Shown piece by piece: positions 34,775-43,649 of a stretch of 64,000 bases of DNA. Below the pieces are notes generated by a model, which ran no database searches, was not told where the DNA came from, and saw only the letters and a list, made by a program, of their open reading frames with translations. The stretch comes from Gluconobacter potus (GTDB taxonomy: Bacteria; Pseudomonadota; Alphaproteobacteria; Acetobacterales; Acetobacteraceae). A program made the translations under genes and the position numbers. Where the stretch lies: contig NZ_JABCQF010000003.1 in assembly GCF_015244705.1 (NCBI RefSeq), forward strand, positions 124,001-188,000, in the 5' to 3' direction. The number at the start of each line of letters is the position of its first letter. Position 1 is the first letter of the stretch.

Positions 34775-35454
34775 CAACCGGCGTCTCCAAATGTCTCGAG
34801 CAGGGCCTGCGCACGCGCACGCACCCCTTCGGTCGCGTTTTCACTGCCAACGATCTGCGTCAGGATGCGCCGGGCTTCCTTCTGCTGGTCCGCCGTCGCA
34901 CCGGGGCGCAGGTCAAGCGCGGCAAGACCTTCCTGAGCCAGAGGAGCCCAGGCACCACCGCCCTGCGCCAGGGCTTCATAGCCCGGGCGGAGCGTCTTCG
35001 GATCGGCCGTCGCAGTCCGGGCGTTCAGGCTCATGTAGCGCGCCATGTCCCGCAGGGCCGGATCGGCAGCGTTATCATCCGCCACGCCCTGCCACGTCTT
35101 CAGCGCCGCGTCCGTCTGATGGGCCTGGCTCTGCAGATCGGCCAGACGCAGCGCGGCATAGGAACGCACGCCCACCGGACCATGCTCCGCCAGATCCTGG
35201 AAGGTCGCGGTGGCCTTCTGGGTGGCCGCGGCATCATGCTTGGGATCGGACAGCGCCGTCATGGCGGTAAAATACCGTGCCGATGCCGCCTGCTGTGCTG
35301 CATGACGCGCGTGACTGTTCCAGCCCCACACGCCACCACCGATGGCTCCAATCACGGCCACGACGCCCACCACGGCGCCAATGCGCCGTGCCATGGCCCG
35401 CAACCGCTGCGCCTGCATTTCTTCGTTCACCTGCGTGATGAAATCGTCTGCCAC
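34774..35454 (-). CDS. YfgM-like membrane-anchored TPR protein
   Basis: The 226-residue protein has an N-terminal cytoplasmic stretch, one membrane segment (about 23-43, VGVVAVIGAIGGGVWGW) and a periplasmic tetratricopeptide region (about 50-226) with Ala/Leu-rich helix pairs. YfgM proteins act with SecYEG and periplasmic chaperones. The best start is GTG at 35454, five bases after GGGGA; the frame is open to an ATG at 35535 but the extra residues look non-coding. It leads the yfgM-bamB-der unit. TPR identity rests on helix pattern and context. Confidence 0.85.
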   Translation of the reverse strand: MADDFITQVNEEMQAQRLRAMARRIGAVVGVVAVIGAIGGGVWGWNSHARHAAQQAASARYFTAMTALSDPKHDAAATQKATATFQDLAEHGPVGVRSYAALRLADLQSQAHQTDAALKTWQGVADDNAADPALRDMARYMSLNARTATADPKTLRPGYEALAQGGGAWAPLAQEGLAALDLRPGATADQQKEARRILTQIVGSENATEGVRARAQALLETFGDAG

Positions 35455-35641
35455 CTGGTCCCCTGCTGGATCGGTCTTCAAACTGTTTGCGCGACCATAC
35501 AGGCGCCGCACCGTCGCGGCAAACGCTTCACACATCCGAAGGCCGGCTGAAGCAGTCCGTGACTGTGAAAAACGGTATCACGGCAGAAAATCCGGCCGAC
35601 ATTCAGACTTCCTTAACCGCACCGGAAGCATCCTGACGGCC

Positions 35642-35944
35642 ATGAAAAAGCCTGTCCCGCTCCTGCTGCTTCCCCTGGTGTTCTGCGCGCTTGAAGGCTG
35701 CGCGCCGGATCGCATCGCTTCCGCCGTCACGGGAAAGGACTGCAACACGGCCTATCTGTACGATGACGAAAGTTTCTGCGCCCGGCCGGCCGGGCCGCCT
35801 CCGCCGCAGCCCTACTGCACCACAAGCTTCGAGGGCACGACCTGCTGGGCGCGCCCCGATCTTATGCCCAATGTCGCCCGCCAGACCTATGGCGGCCCCA
35901 CATCCCTGACTCCGGCTCAGAATCAGGAACGCATGGGGCAGTAA
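35642..35944 (+). CDS. Small cysteine-rich lipoprotein, unknown function
   Basis: The 100-residue product starts with a type II signal: MKKPVPLLLLPLVFCALEGC, with lipobox LEGC at Cys20. The mature part has further cysteines (near 34, 46, 58 and 67), proline-rich PPPPQPYC, and ends in a polar tail. Even spacing of cysteines suggests two disulfides in the periplasm. It stands alone and divergent from the yfgM-like gene. Similar small lipoproteins are common in Acetobacteraceae, but I recognise no family. Confidence 0.65.
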   Translation: MKKPVPLLLLPLVFCALEGCAPDRIASAVTGKDCNTAYLYDDESFCARPAGPPPPQPYCTTSFEGTTCWARPDLMPNVARQTYGGPTSLTPAQNQERMGQ

Positions 35945-35969
35945 GAATCGCGACGGGCTTTGCAGAGCG

Positions 35970-36365
35970 TCAGTGATGGCCCAGTTTGCGGCTGGCAGCG
36001 GCCAGATTGGCGGACAGCGTCTGGAACGACGACGCGATATGGGACTGAACAGCCGCGCTCCCCGCATGGACATGGGAAATCCGCGCGCTTGCTTCCTGGC
36101 TGATCGCCGTCTCTTCCCGGTTGGCCTGAGCCGCGACACACGCATTGTAAACGCGGGCTGCCTTTTCATAAGCCGTCACGCGATCCACGCTTTCGTTATA
36201 CTGCGCGACCGTCGCGGCCTTCACCGCAGGCGCCTGCGGCTCGGCACCACATTTTGAAGCGGTCCATGCCGCCTCGGCCGCACTGGCCGACCCGGCACCG
36301 GCAATCCCTGCAAAAACCAGACCAAACAGCGCCGCCTTACGGATGGCGACAACGCAACGTCTCAT
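35970..36365 (-). CDS. Secreted 131-residue helical protein, unknown function
   Basis: A basic start, a hydrophobic stretch and ASAAEA near residue 30 form a Sec signal peptide. The mature part (~100 residues) is predicted helical and Ala/Ser-rich, with two cysteines (near 39 and 75) that could pair. Segments include VKAATVAQYNESVDRVTAYE and SSFQTLSANLAAASRKLG. It lies 45 bases downstream of pyrC in the same direction. No family recognised. Confidence 0.6.
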   Translation of the reverse strand: MRRCVVAIRKAALFGLVFAGIAGAGSASAAEAAWTASKCGAEPQAPAVKAATVAQYNESVDRVTAYEKAARVYNACVAAQANREETAISQEASARISHVHAGSAAVQSHIASSFQTLSANLAAASRKLGHH

Positions 36366-36410
36366 ACAGCTCCCTTTCCTGTTCGAAGCGTTGCGCGCCC
36401 TACGCCCAGA

Positions 36411-37730
36411 TCAAGGCGCAAATTTGGCAGGCTCACCAGTCGGGCCGCCGGAGACCTCATTGTCCTGCATCACGACCGTTCCACGAACGATCGTCGCCAT
36501 CGGCCAACCCGTCACACGCGTTCCGTCAAACGGCGTCCAGCCCGCCGGCGTGACGATCCAGTCATTCGTGATCTCGCGCTCGGCCTTCATGTCCACGAGC
36601 GTGAAATCGGCATCGAATCCGACAGCCATGCGCCCCTTGGTCTGCAAGCCGTAAACCCGTGCCGGCCCTGCTGCCATCAGGTCCACCAGACGCGACAGCG
36701 ACAGACGCCCCGCATTCACATGATCGAGCATGACCGGCACGATCGTCTGCGTCCCCGTCAGACCCGCCGGGCATTTCGGCCAGGGCAGCTTTTTGGCCTC
36801 AAGCGGATGCGGCGCATGATCAGACGAAACCACGTCCACCCGGCCATCCCGCACGGCCTGCCAGCTTGCTTCCCAGTGCGAGCGGTCCCGCAGCGGCGGG
36901 TTCATGACGGCCAGACCACCGAGCTTTTCGTAACATTCCGGCGCCACCTGCGTGAGATGGTTCACCAGAACCTCGACAGTGGAAATGTCGCGGTAATCCG
37001 CCAGATAATCCAGTTCCTCAGCCGTCGAGACATGCAGGATATGCGCGGGACGGTTGGTCTTGCGCGCCAGCGCCATGATGCGGCGCGTGCCAAGGAACGC
37101 ACATTCCACATCCCGCCAGACGCTGTGTGTTTCGTAAGGCTGGCCTTCATGGAACATCGGCTTGCGGGCCTGAAGACGATATTCGTCCTCCGAATGATAG
37201 GCCACGCGACGATGCCCCGAGCGCATGACCGCTTCCAGACCCGCATCGTCCTCGATCATCAGATTGCCCGTGGACGACCCGGCAAACACCTTCACCGCAC
37301 ACACACCCGGCTGCTGTTCCAGCATTGCCAGATCCGGCGTGTTCTCCCGTGTCGCGCCGACATAGATGCCGACATCCACGTGCGCCGTCTTGCGGATATG
37401 ATCGCGCTTCCAGTCGATCATCGTCACATCCGTCACACTCGGGGACGTGTTGGGCATGTCGAAAACCGTCGCAATACCGCCCAGCGCCGCAGCCCGCGTC
37501 CCGGTCTCGAGCGTCTCGACCTCGGGCTTGCCCGGATCGCGCAGATGAACATGCGCATCAATCAGTCCGGGCAGAACATGCAGGCCGCGTGCATCGATCA
37601 CCCGGTCCGCCTCATCCGCAGACCCGACGGACAGCGACGCCACTTTCCCGTTGCGCACGCCGATATCCGCTTCCGCCTCGCCCCAGGGAAAAACGCAGCG
37701 TCCACCGCGGATGATCAGATCGTAATGCAT
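36411..37730 (-). CDS. pyrC: Dihydroorotase
   Basis: Dihydroorotase closes carbamoyl-aspartate to dihydroorotate in pyrimidine synthesis. The 439-residue length is that of the class I (PyrC-type of many bacteria, ~430) enzyme. The first metal site is DAHVHLRDP with His60 and His62; the catalytic Asp sits in VSSDHAPHP near 308. MNPPLRD lies just before. The ATG at 37730 is chosen because AGGACGGA precedes it; the longer frame is non-family. Lies 28 bases after the AsnB-type gene in the same direction. Confidence 0.93.
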   Translation of the reverse strand: MHYDLIIRGGRCVFPWGEAEADIGVRNGKVASLSVGSADEADRVIDARGLHVLPGLIDAHVHLRDPGKPEVETLETGTRAAALGGIATVFDMPNTSPSVTDVTMIDWKRDHIRKTAHVDVGIYVGATRENTPDLAMLEQQPGVCAVKVFAGSSTGNLMIEDDAGLEAVMRSGHRRVAYHSEDEYRLQARKPMFHEGQPYETHSVWRDVECAFLGTRRIMALARKTNRPAHILHVSTAEELDYLADYRDISTVEVLVNHLTQVAPECYEKLGGLAVMNPPLRDRSHWEASWQAVRDGRVDVVSSDHAPHPLEAKKLPWPKCPAGLTGTQTIVPVMLDHVNAGRLSLSRLVDLMAAGPARVYGLQTKGRMAVGFDADFTLVDMKAEREITNDWIVTPAGWTPFDGTRVTGWPMATIVRGTVVMQDNEVSGGPTGEPAKFAP

Positions 37731-37758
37731 GTTCCGTCCTTGCAAATCAGTAAGATAC

Positions 37759-39519
37759 TCATGAAGCGCGCGAGAGAGTTTCGAACGTATCCCCGTCCAC
37801 GGGAACCCCTTCAATATGATGACGATGCCACAGCGCGAAAAACAGCAGCGTCCAGGCCTGCCGCGCCACACCGCGCTGGCTGGCCCGGGCAAAAAGACGC
37901 TCCACGTCCGGCCCGGGCATCATGGCCCGGATGCAGGGCTGACGTGCGACCAGTGGTCCCAGACGGTGCGCCTGCTTCTCGATCCACGGCCCGACCGGCA
38001 CTGTAAAGCCCTGCTTCGGCGCAAACGGACGCGCCTGCGGTAGCGCCTCCTGAAGCCAGCGCCGCAGAAGCCATTTTCCGTAACCTTCCCGGACCTTGAA
38101 ATGCTCCGGCAACGGCCAGATTGCCTTGGCAACAACCGGGTCCAGCAGCGGCGTACGCCCCTCGACCGAATGCGCCATCAGGCACCGGTCCAGCTTGAGC
38201 AGCAGATCGTTGGGCAGCCATTCCGCAATATCAAGCGCCTGAGCGCCTTCCAGCCCTGAAACCCCGAGAGCCAGTTCCGTCATGGCAATCCCGCGCCGCC
38301 ACTGCCGCCCGTGCTCTGCAAAGCGCTTGCCAAACGTCCCGGACCGGTACGGCGCACGACCGCCCTTCCACCAGGGCTTCATCACGCGCCGATAGCGGCC
38401 ATAGCCTGCAAAAAGCTCATCCCCGCCTTCGCCGCTGAGAATGACGGTGACGTCCTTTCGCGCCTCACGCGCCAGAAACCATGTCGGGATGACGGCATAA
38501 TCCGCAGCCGGATCATCCATGCACGTCACGATGGACGGCAGATCGCGCCAGACCATCTCTTCTGTCACAGTCAGAACATGATGCTCGGCCCCGACTGATG
38601 CCGCCAGTGCAGCCGCATCGGCAGACTCGTCCGCAGCCCCGGCATCGAAACGTGCCGTCCAGGTGCGCGGATGCGGCAGTCCCAGCCGATGCGCCGCAGC
38701 CAGAATGACCGAACTGTCGATCCCGCCCGACAGGAACAGCCCCAGCGGCACATCCGCCCTCAGATGCGCGCCCACACTGTCGAGCAGCGCCGCATCCAGC
38801 CGTGTCAACGCCTGCTCGTCGCTCAAACGCGCCGGAACCGTATCCCGCGCTTCATGCAGAACATGCCGTCGGCGCGATTCCACGATTCGCCCATCCACGA
38901 TCCGGAGCGTCTCACCAGGCAGAAGCCGGCGGATGCCGTCGAAAATGATGTCTTGCCCCGTCGTGAACTGAAGTTGCATCAACTCATTACGCGCACCATC
39001 CCGAATGCTGCGCTTGCCAAACCCACCTGCCAGCAGCGCCTGCGGCTCGGACGCGAAGGCAATGCCCCCCTCATAGGCCGCGATATAGAGCGGCTTGATG
39101 CCGAACGGATCGCGCGACAGTACCATCTCATGCCGGCCGTGCTCGTTCTCAACGATCGCAATGGCATACATGCCCCGCAGTTCATGCGTGTATCCCGCGC
39201 CATCATGCAGCCACAGATGCAAAGGCGGTTCGCAGTCGCTATGGGTCTGAAAACAGGTTTTGGGAAAACGCCTGCGAATAGCCGGGTCGTTATAGATTTC
39301 CCCGTTCGCGATCAGGGCCGCCGCGCCAAGCCTGAACGGCTGTGCACCACCCGCGATATCAACGATGGACAGTCTGCGGTGACGCAACGCCGCCCCACCC
39401 AGGTCCAGCCGCCCTTCCCCATCCGGCCCGCGGTGGAAAATGGCCTGCGACATGCGCTCCAGCGCGTCCTGATCCGGATGATGCCCCGGCAGGCAGGAAA
39501 GACCCGCAATTCCACACAT
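37759..39519 (-). CDS. asnB: Asparagine synthetase-type amidotransferase (AsnB family)
   Basis: The 586-residue protein has an N-terminal glutamine amidotransferase domain starting MCGIAGL with the nucleophile Cys2, then HRGPDGEG near 30. The C-terminal synthetase domain has the pyrophosphate loop LFLSGGIDSS near 258 and SGEGGDELFAGYGRYRR near 355. Start 39519 is required to place Cys at position 2. It overlaps the end of the GT4 gene by one base. Asparagine synthesis is the default, but the surrounding glycosyltransferases are typical of AsnB paralogues that amidate cell-surface sugars or polymers; sequence alone does not decide. Confidence 0.88.
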   Translation of the reverse strand: MCGIAGLSCLPGHHPDQDALERMSQAIFHRGPDGEGRLDLGGAALRHRRLSIVDIAGGAQPFRLGAAALIANGEIYNDPAIRRRFPKTCFQTHSDCEPPLHLWLHDGAGYTHELRGMYAIAIVENEHGRHEMVLSRDPFGIKPLYIAAYEGGIAFASEPQALLAGGFGKRSIRDGARNELMQLQFTTGQDIIFDGIRRLLPGETLRIVDGRIVESRRRHVLHEARDTVPARLSDEQALTRLDAALLDSVGAHLRADVPLGLFLSGGIDSSVILAAAHRLGLPHPRTWTARFDAGAADESADAAALAASVGAEHHVLTVTEEMVWRDLPSIVTCMDDPAADYAVIPTWFLAREARKDVTVILSGEGGDELFAGYGRYRRVMKPWWKGGRAPYRSGTFGKRFAEHGRQWRRGIAMTELALGVSGLEGAQALDIAEWLPNDLLLKLDRCLMAHSVEGRTPLLDPVVAKAIWPLPEHFKVREGYGKWLLRRWLQEALPQARPFAPKQGFTVPVGPWIEKQAHRLGPLVARQPCIRAMMPGPDVERLFARASQRGVARQAWTLLFFALWHRHHIEGVPVDGDTFETLSRAS

Positions 39520-40586
39520 CAGGCGCGCACTCCGTCCAGAAAAGCCGACCATCGCGCCATGACAACATCCTGAGCAAACTCCTGCTCAAACCGCGCCCGC
39601 CCGTTGATGGAAAGAGTCTGCGCCACAGTCTCATCGTCCAGAACGCTTCCGATCTGCGCCGCAAGATCGCGCTCATTCTCGACCTCGGCCAGCAGACCGT
39701 CCTGCGTCCCTTCGAGAATTTCCTGAGGTCCCTGAATATTGCTCGCCACAACAGGCACCCCAGCAGACAGCGCCTCGATCACGACATTGCCCAGCGGTTC
39801 GATCCGGGAGGGGCAGACCAGAACATCACACGCCCGCAGCCAGGGTCCGCTCTGCGCGATCCAGCCGGGAAGATGCACCCGATCCGCAACATTTTCCGCC
39901 TTCGCCAGCGCCTCAAGCGCAGGACGCTCCGGCCCCTCGCCCGCAATCACCAGATGCACGCCCGGCAGATGCTTCATCGCCCGGATCAGCACATCAAAGG
40001 CCTTGTTTTCATGCAGCCGCCCCAGCGCCAGGGCAAACGGTACATCCGGCGGCAGAAAGGCGGGCCGCAGCGGCGTCACGGACGAAAAATCCGTCGCGAA
40101 ATTGGGGAGATGATGCACACGATCGGCCGCCCAGCCCTCCCCCCGCATCCACTCCGCCAGACCGCGCGTATTGCCGATCAGATGATCGCAGCGGCGATAA
40201 TTCGACAGATCGTAATAGCCTCCCAGACGCCCGGCAATCTGCCACGGTCCGGACGGCACCAGCCGTGCGGCCCGGCTCATCCATGCGACGACCACATCCG
40301 GCCTGAACGCTTTGAGACTGCGCCGCAACCCCGGTGTGGTCCGCAGATCCAGCAGCCCGCCAAACCGGAAAGACTGCGTCTCAACGCCCGCTTCCTCAAG
40401 CCGTACGACCCGGCCTTCATCCTGCCGGATCAGCGCCTGAACGGGACGTCCATCCCGCGTCTGGGCCATTGTCAGACGCTCGAAGAACAGCTCCGCGCCC
40501 CCCCTGGGAGCCCCTGCCATCACATGGGCCACACGACCCCGGTATCCATTGGACGATGCAGACTTCATCTTTCTTCTATCGGCCAT
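39519..40586 (-). CDS. Glycosyltransferase family 4
   Basis: The 355-residue protein has a GT-B layout. The N-terminal VAHVMAGAPRGGAELFFERL (about 19-38) is a GT4 start. The C-terminal domain has ALGRLHENKAFDVLI near 200 and VLVCPSRIEPLGNVVIEALSAGVPVV (about 280-305), the E-x7-E-like donor-binding region. It should transfer a nucleotide-sugar residue to a cell-surface glycan. Start is 40586 or 40568; neither ribosome-binding site is strong. It is 18 bases after the GT9 gene and overlaps the AsnB-type gene. Confidence 0.88.
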   Translation of the reverse strand: MADRRKMKSASSNGYRGRVAHVMAGAPRGGAELFFERLTMAQTRDGRPVQALIRQDEGRVVRLEEAGVETQSFRFGGLLDLRTTPGLRRSLKAFRPDVVVAWMSRAARLVPSGPWQIAGRLGGYYDLSNYRRCDHLIGNTRGLAEWMRGEGWAADRVHHLPNFATDFSSVTPLRPAFLPPDVPFALALGRLHENKAFDVLIRAMKHLPGVHLVIAGEGPERPALEALAKAENVADRVHLPGWIAQSGPWLRACDVLVCPSRIEPLGNVVIEALSAGVPVVASNIQGPQEILEGTQDGLLAEVENERDLAAQIGSVLDDETVAQTLSINGRARFEQEFAQDVVMARWSAFLDGVRA

Positions 40587-40604
40587 GACCGACAGGGCAT
40601 CAAG

Positions 40605-41528
40605 TCAGTCCGAGCCCCCGTCCGAAGCACAAACGTCTTTTTCATGCAGGATCTCCGTCGCGGCCTTCAGCACAGCCGCAACCCCTAAGCCTTCGATGGG
40701 GGCATGTCCCTCCGGCCCCGGCGCCTCCACGAACCGGGCAAGCCGCCCGGCCGGCGCATATTCCGAAGCTCGCGACGGCCCGAACAGCCCAAGCGTCGGC
40801 GTCCCCGCAGCGGCGGCCAGATGCATCAGCCCGGAATCATTGCCAACAAACAGCGCACAGCGCTGAAGAAGTGCGGCAACCTCGCCCAGCGATTTGTCTC
40901 CGCCAAGATCCAGAGCCTCCGGCAGCGCCTTCAACACCGGTTCCGCCCGCGCACGCTCCCCCTCGCCAGGGCCATAGAACACGACGGGACGCAGATTTTC
41001 CGCCTTCAGCGCCTGAGCCAGTTCGACGAACCGCTCGGGCGGCCAGATCTTCCCGTCCCAGTTCGCCGTCGGTCCCAGCGCCAGCCATTGCCCTTCGGGC
41101 AAGGCCGCAACAGCCTCCGCACGCTGCTTTTCCGAAATCCAGACACACGGCATAGGCGTCCTGCGATATCCGAGTGCCTCTCCAAGCTGTTCAACCCGCC
41201 GACCCGGACGGCGCCCACCACGCACGATGATCCGCCGCCTCGCCCGCAGCGTCAGTCCGATCAGGGAACCCCGCAGATCGACAACCATGAACCAGCGCGT
41301 CCGGAAACAGGCGCGCCACAGATCAATCCAGTGCCGGTCATGCCGACGCTTTTCCATGGTGATAATGCGCTCGCAACGTGGATCGGCCTCGAAGAGCCCC
41401 GCCGCCACAGGGCCACAGACCACCGTGAACATCGCCGCCGGATAACGCTTCTGCAACGCATCCAGCACACCCGTTGAAATAACCGCATCGCCCAGACGGT
41501 TGGACGTGATGAACAGGATCCGCATCAT
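40605..41528 (-). CDS. Glycosyltransferase family 9 (ADP-heptose:LPS heptosyltransferase-like)
   Basis: The 307-residue protein shows the GT9 pattern: ILFITSNRLGDAVISTG at the start, ALGPTANWDGKIWPPERFVEL near 150-170, and FVGNDSGLMHLAAAAGTPTLGLFGP near 225-250. Family members add heptose to the LPS core at the cytoplasmic face. Whether this one uses ADP-heptose is inferred from family. The ATG overlaps the dnaQ stop by four bases. It and the GT4 plus AsnB genes form the surface-glycan part of the long operon. Confidence 0.88.
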   Translation of the reverse strand: MMRILFITSNRLGDAVISTGVLDALQKRYPAAMFTVVCGPVAAGLFEADPRCERIITMEKRRHDRHWIDLWRACFRTRWFMVVDLRGSLIGLTLRARRRIIVRGGRRPGRRVEQLGEALGYRRTPMPCVWISEKQRAEAVAALPEGQWLALGPTANWDGKIWPPERFVELAQALKAENLRPVVFYGPGEGERARAEPVLKALPEALDLGGDKSLGEVAALLQRCALFVGNDSGLMHLAAAAGTPTLGLFGPSRASEYAPAGRLARFVEAPGPEGHAPIEGLGVAAVLKAATEILHEKDVCASDGGSD

Positions 41529-42211
41529 TCGCGAAGCCAGACCGCATCCTTGATGGTGCTGACGAACGCCTCATGCGCCTGAAGTTCTTCCGCAGTCGGA
41601 GGCGCCATTTTCCGCGGCTTGCGGTTGGCGAGCGCATTGATCCCGTCTGTCATGCTGCGGCTGCGGGACGGCCCCGCCAGCCCCAGCCCGCGCTGACGGC
41701 CGCCCATCAGTTCCACATAGACTTCAGCCAGAAGCTTGCAGTCCAGCAGCGCGTTATGGGTGCCACGCTGCGACAGGTCGATGCCGAAGCGCCGACACAG
41801 CGCATCGAGACTGGCGGGCAGACCGGGATATTTCTTCCGCGCCATTTCCACCGTATCGATGGCCCGGCTGGCATAATCGAGCGGCTCGCGACCGCACGCT
41901 TTCAGTTCGGCATTGACGAATTTGAAATCGAACCGGGCATTATGCGCGATCATCGGGCTGTCCCCGATGAACTCCAGAAACCCGTCCGCCACCTCGGAAA
42001 ATACCGGCTTCCCTTCCAGATCCTCAATGCGGAACCCGTGCACCTTGGTCGCCTCGGCCGGGATATCGCGCTCTGGATGGATCAGGACGTGATAGGCCTC
42101 ACCCGTCGGCAGATCGTCGATCAGTTCGAGGGCCGCGATCTCGATGATGCGGTCGCCCATATCCGGGTCAAAGCCCGTGGTTTCCGTATCGAACAGGATA
42201 GATCGTTTCAT
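41525..42211 (-). CDS. dnaQ: DNA polymerase III epsilon subunit (proofreading exonuclease)
   Basis: DnaQ is the 3'-5' exonuclease of the replicative polymerase. The 228-residue protein has the DEDDh exonuclease motifs: FDTETTG near 7 (Exo I), AHNARFDFKFV near 93 (Exo II), and THNALLDCKLL near 150 (Exo III with the catalytic His). The C-terminal ~55 residues would bind the alpha subunit. It overlaps coaE and the GT9 gene by four bases each, so all are translationally coupled. dnaQ next to coaE and aroE is a familiar alphaproteobacterial order. Confidence 0.95.
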   Translation of the reverse strand: MKRSILFDTETTGFDPDMGDRIIEIAALELIDDLPTGEAYHVLIHPERDIPAEATKVHGFRIEDLEGKPVFSEVADGFLEFIGDSPMIAHNARFDFKFVNAELKACGREPLDYASRAIDTVEMARKKYPGLPASLDALCRRFGIDLSQRGTHNALLDCKLLAEVYVELMGGRQRGLGLAGPSRSRSMTDGINALANRKPRKMAPPTAEELQAHEAFVSTIKDAVWLRE

Positions 42212-42813
42212 GACGCCTCACGAAGCCGGTGCAACAGGGCATGGACCTGCCTGACGGCCTGCCCACGCGACAGGCCGGTTCGTATCACGATGTCGGCCCG
42301 ACGTCTGCGCTCATGGTCGCTCATCTGGCGCGCCAGCAATCCTTTGGCATCCGCCATGCTCATACGCCCCCCACTGTGACCACGCTGCCGGATACGGGAC
42401 AGACGCGTCCCCATCGGAGCTTCGGCCACCACCACCACATCGCAGCGGCGGTCCTCGCCAATTTCCATCAGTAGCGGAATGTCCAGCACACAGAACGGTT
42501 CATGCCGCGCCCGGCACTGCTTCAGAAACCGCTCGCGCTCGGCCCGAACCAGCGGATGCATGATGGCTTCCAGACGCTTCAGCGCATCGGGCTGCCCCCG
42601 CACGGCCTCGCGAAGCGCCGCACGATCCAGGCGCCCCTCGGTCACGGTTCCGGGAAATGCCTGCCCGATCAGCGGCAGGGCTTTCCCCCGTTCGCCCTGA
42701 AGAGCCCGGACACACGCGTCCGCATCAAAAACCGGCACGCCTTCTCTGCGGAACAGCGCGGCGACCGTACTTTTCCCGGCCGCCATGCCCCCGGTCAGAC
42801 CAATGATTTTCAC
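42208..42813 (-). CDS. coaE: Dephospho-CoA kinase
   Basis: CoaE phosphorylates dephospho-CoA, the last step of coenzyme A synthesis. The 201-residue protein has the P-loop GGMAAGKST (8-16), the family VFDADACVRAL near 31, HPLVRAERE near 86, and the DIPLLMEIG segment near 111 with the acidic catalytic region. Overlaps aroE and dnaQ by four bases each. Length and motifs are typical. Confidence 0.95.
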   Translation of the reverse strand: MKIIGLTGGMAAGKSTVAALFRREGVPVFDADACVRALQGERGKALPLIGQAFPGTVTEGRLDRAALREAVRGQPDALKRLEAIMHPLVRAERERFLKQCRARHEPFCVLDIPLLMEIGEDRRCDVVVVAEAPMGTRLSRIRQRGHSGGRMSMADAKGLLARQMSDHERRRRADIVIRTGLSRGQAVRQVHALLHRLREAS

Positions 42814-43649
42814 GCGTCAGTACGCAGGCTCGCCGCCAGCAGATCAAATGTCGTCCGGTCGGCCTGCGGATCAACGCCAAACCATGCCCGAAACCCTGCG
42901 CGTGCCTGATGAACCAGCATCCCCAGCCCATCCACCGTCCGCAGCCCGCGCGCCTGAGCAGCCAGCAGAAGCGGCGTTTCGCGCGGCGTATAGACAATAT
43001 CCGTCACGCACAGCCCCGGTGCGGCTTCACGAAGAGCCGCATCCCAGTCCAGACCAGCCTTGCCGCCCATGCCCATCGAAGTAGCATTCACCAGCAGCGA
43101 ACAGCCCGAAAGCAGCGACGGCCATTCGTACCAGGCCACGGCCTCACCGCCGCCGAGTGCCTCAACCAGTGCTTCCGCCCGTTCCAGGGTCCGATTGGCA
43201 ATCACGACCTCGCAGCCCCGGTCCAGAAGCGCCGCCGCCACGGCGCGCGCCGCACCACCCGCCCCGAGAACCATGGCCCGACCGGCAATCGCCACGTCAT
43301 GTGCACTCAGATTATCGCAGAAACCCGTCCCGTCCGTGCAGTCACCAATAATACGACCTGCCACGAAACAGATCGTGTTCACCGCGCCGGCCCGCTTGGC
43401 CGTCGGAGTAAGTTCATCACAGGCCCGCATCGCCGCTTCCTTGTGCGGAATGGTCACATTTACGCCCTGAAACCCGGCCGCTGCCAGTCCACGCAGGGCC
43501 TTATCAAAGCCGTCCGGATGGGTCGGCAGCGGCACATAAGCCCCGTTCACACCATTCACCCGGCACCAGTGATTATGCATCAGCGGGGAACGGGAATGCT
43601 CCACCGGCCATCCCATGACGCCTGCAAGTTTCGTGTGACCGTCAATCAT
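42810..43649 (-). CDS. aroE: Shikimate dehydrogenase
   Basis: AroE reduces 3-dehydroshikimate to shikimate with NADPH. The 279-residue protein starts with GVMGWPVEHSRSPLMHN, containing the shikimate-binding serines. The catalytic lysine is in NVTIPHKEAA near 70 and the aspartate in DCTDGTGF near 108. The nucleotide loop VLGAGGAARAV is near 132. It belongs to the AroE branch rather than quinate-using YdiB, judging by length and motifs. It overlaps both neighbours by four bases. aroC lies at 12 kb. Confidence 0.95.
   Translation of the reverse strand: MIDGHTKLAGVMGWPVEHSRSPLMHNHWCRVNGVNGAYVPLPTHPDGFDKALRGLAAAGFQGVNVTIPHKEAAMRACDELTPTAKRAGAVNTICFVAGRIIGDCTDGTGFCDNLSAHDVAIAGRAMVLGAGGAARAVAAALLDRGCEVVIANRTLERAEALVEALGGGEAVAWYEWPSLLSGCSLLVNATSMGMGGKAGLDWDAALREAAPGLCVTDIVYTPRETPLLLAAQARGLRTVDGLGMLVHQARAGFRAWFGVDPQADRTTFDLLAASLRTDA

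Noticed and set aside
36720-38006. 428-codon plus-strand frame opposite pyrC
   Set aside because: Reverse of dihydroorotase and the end of asnB; no domain, no ribosome-binding site.
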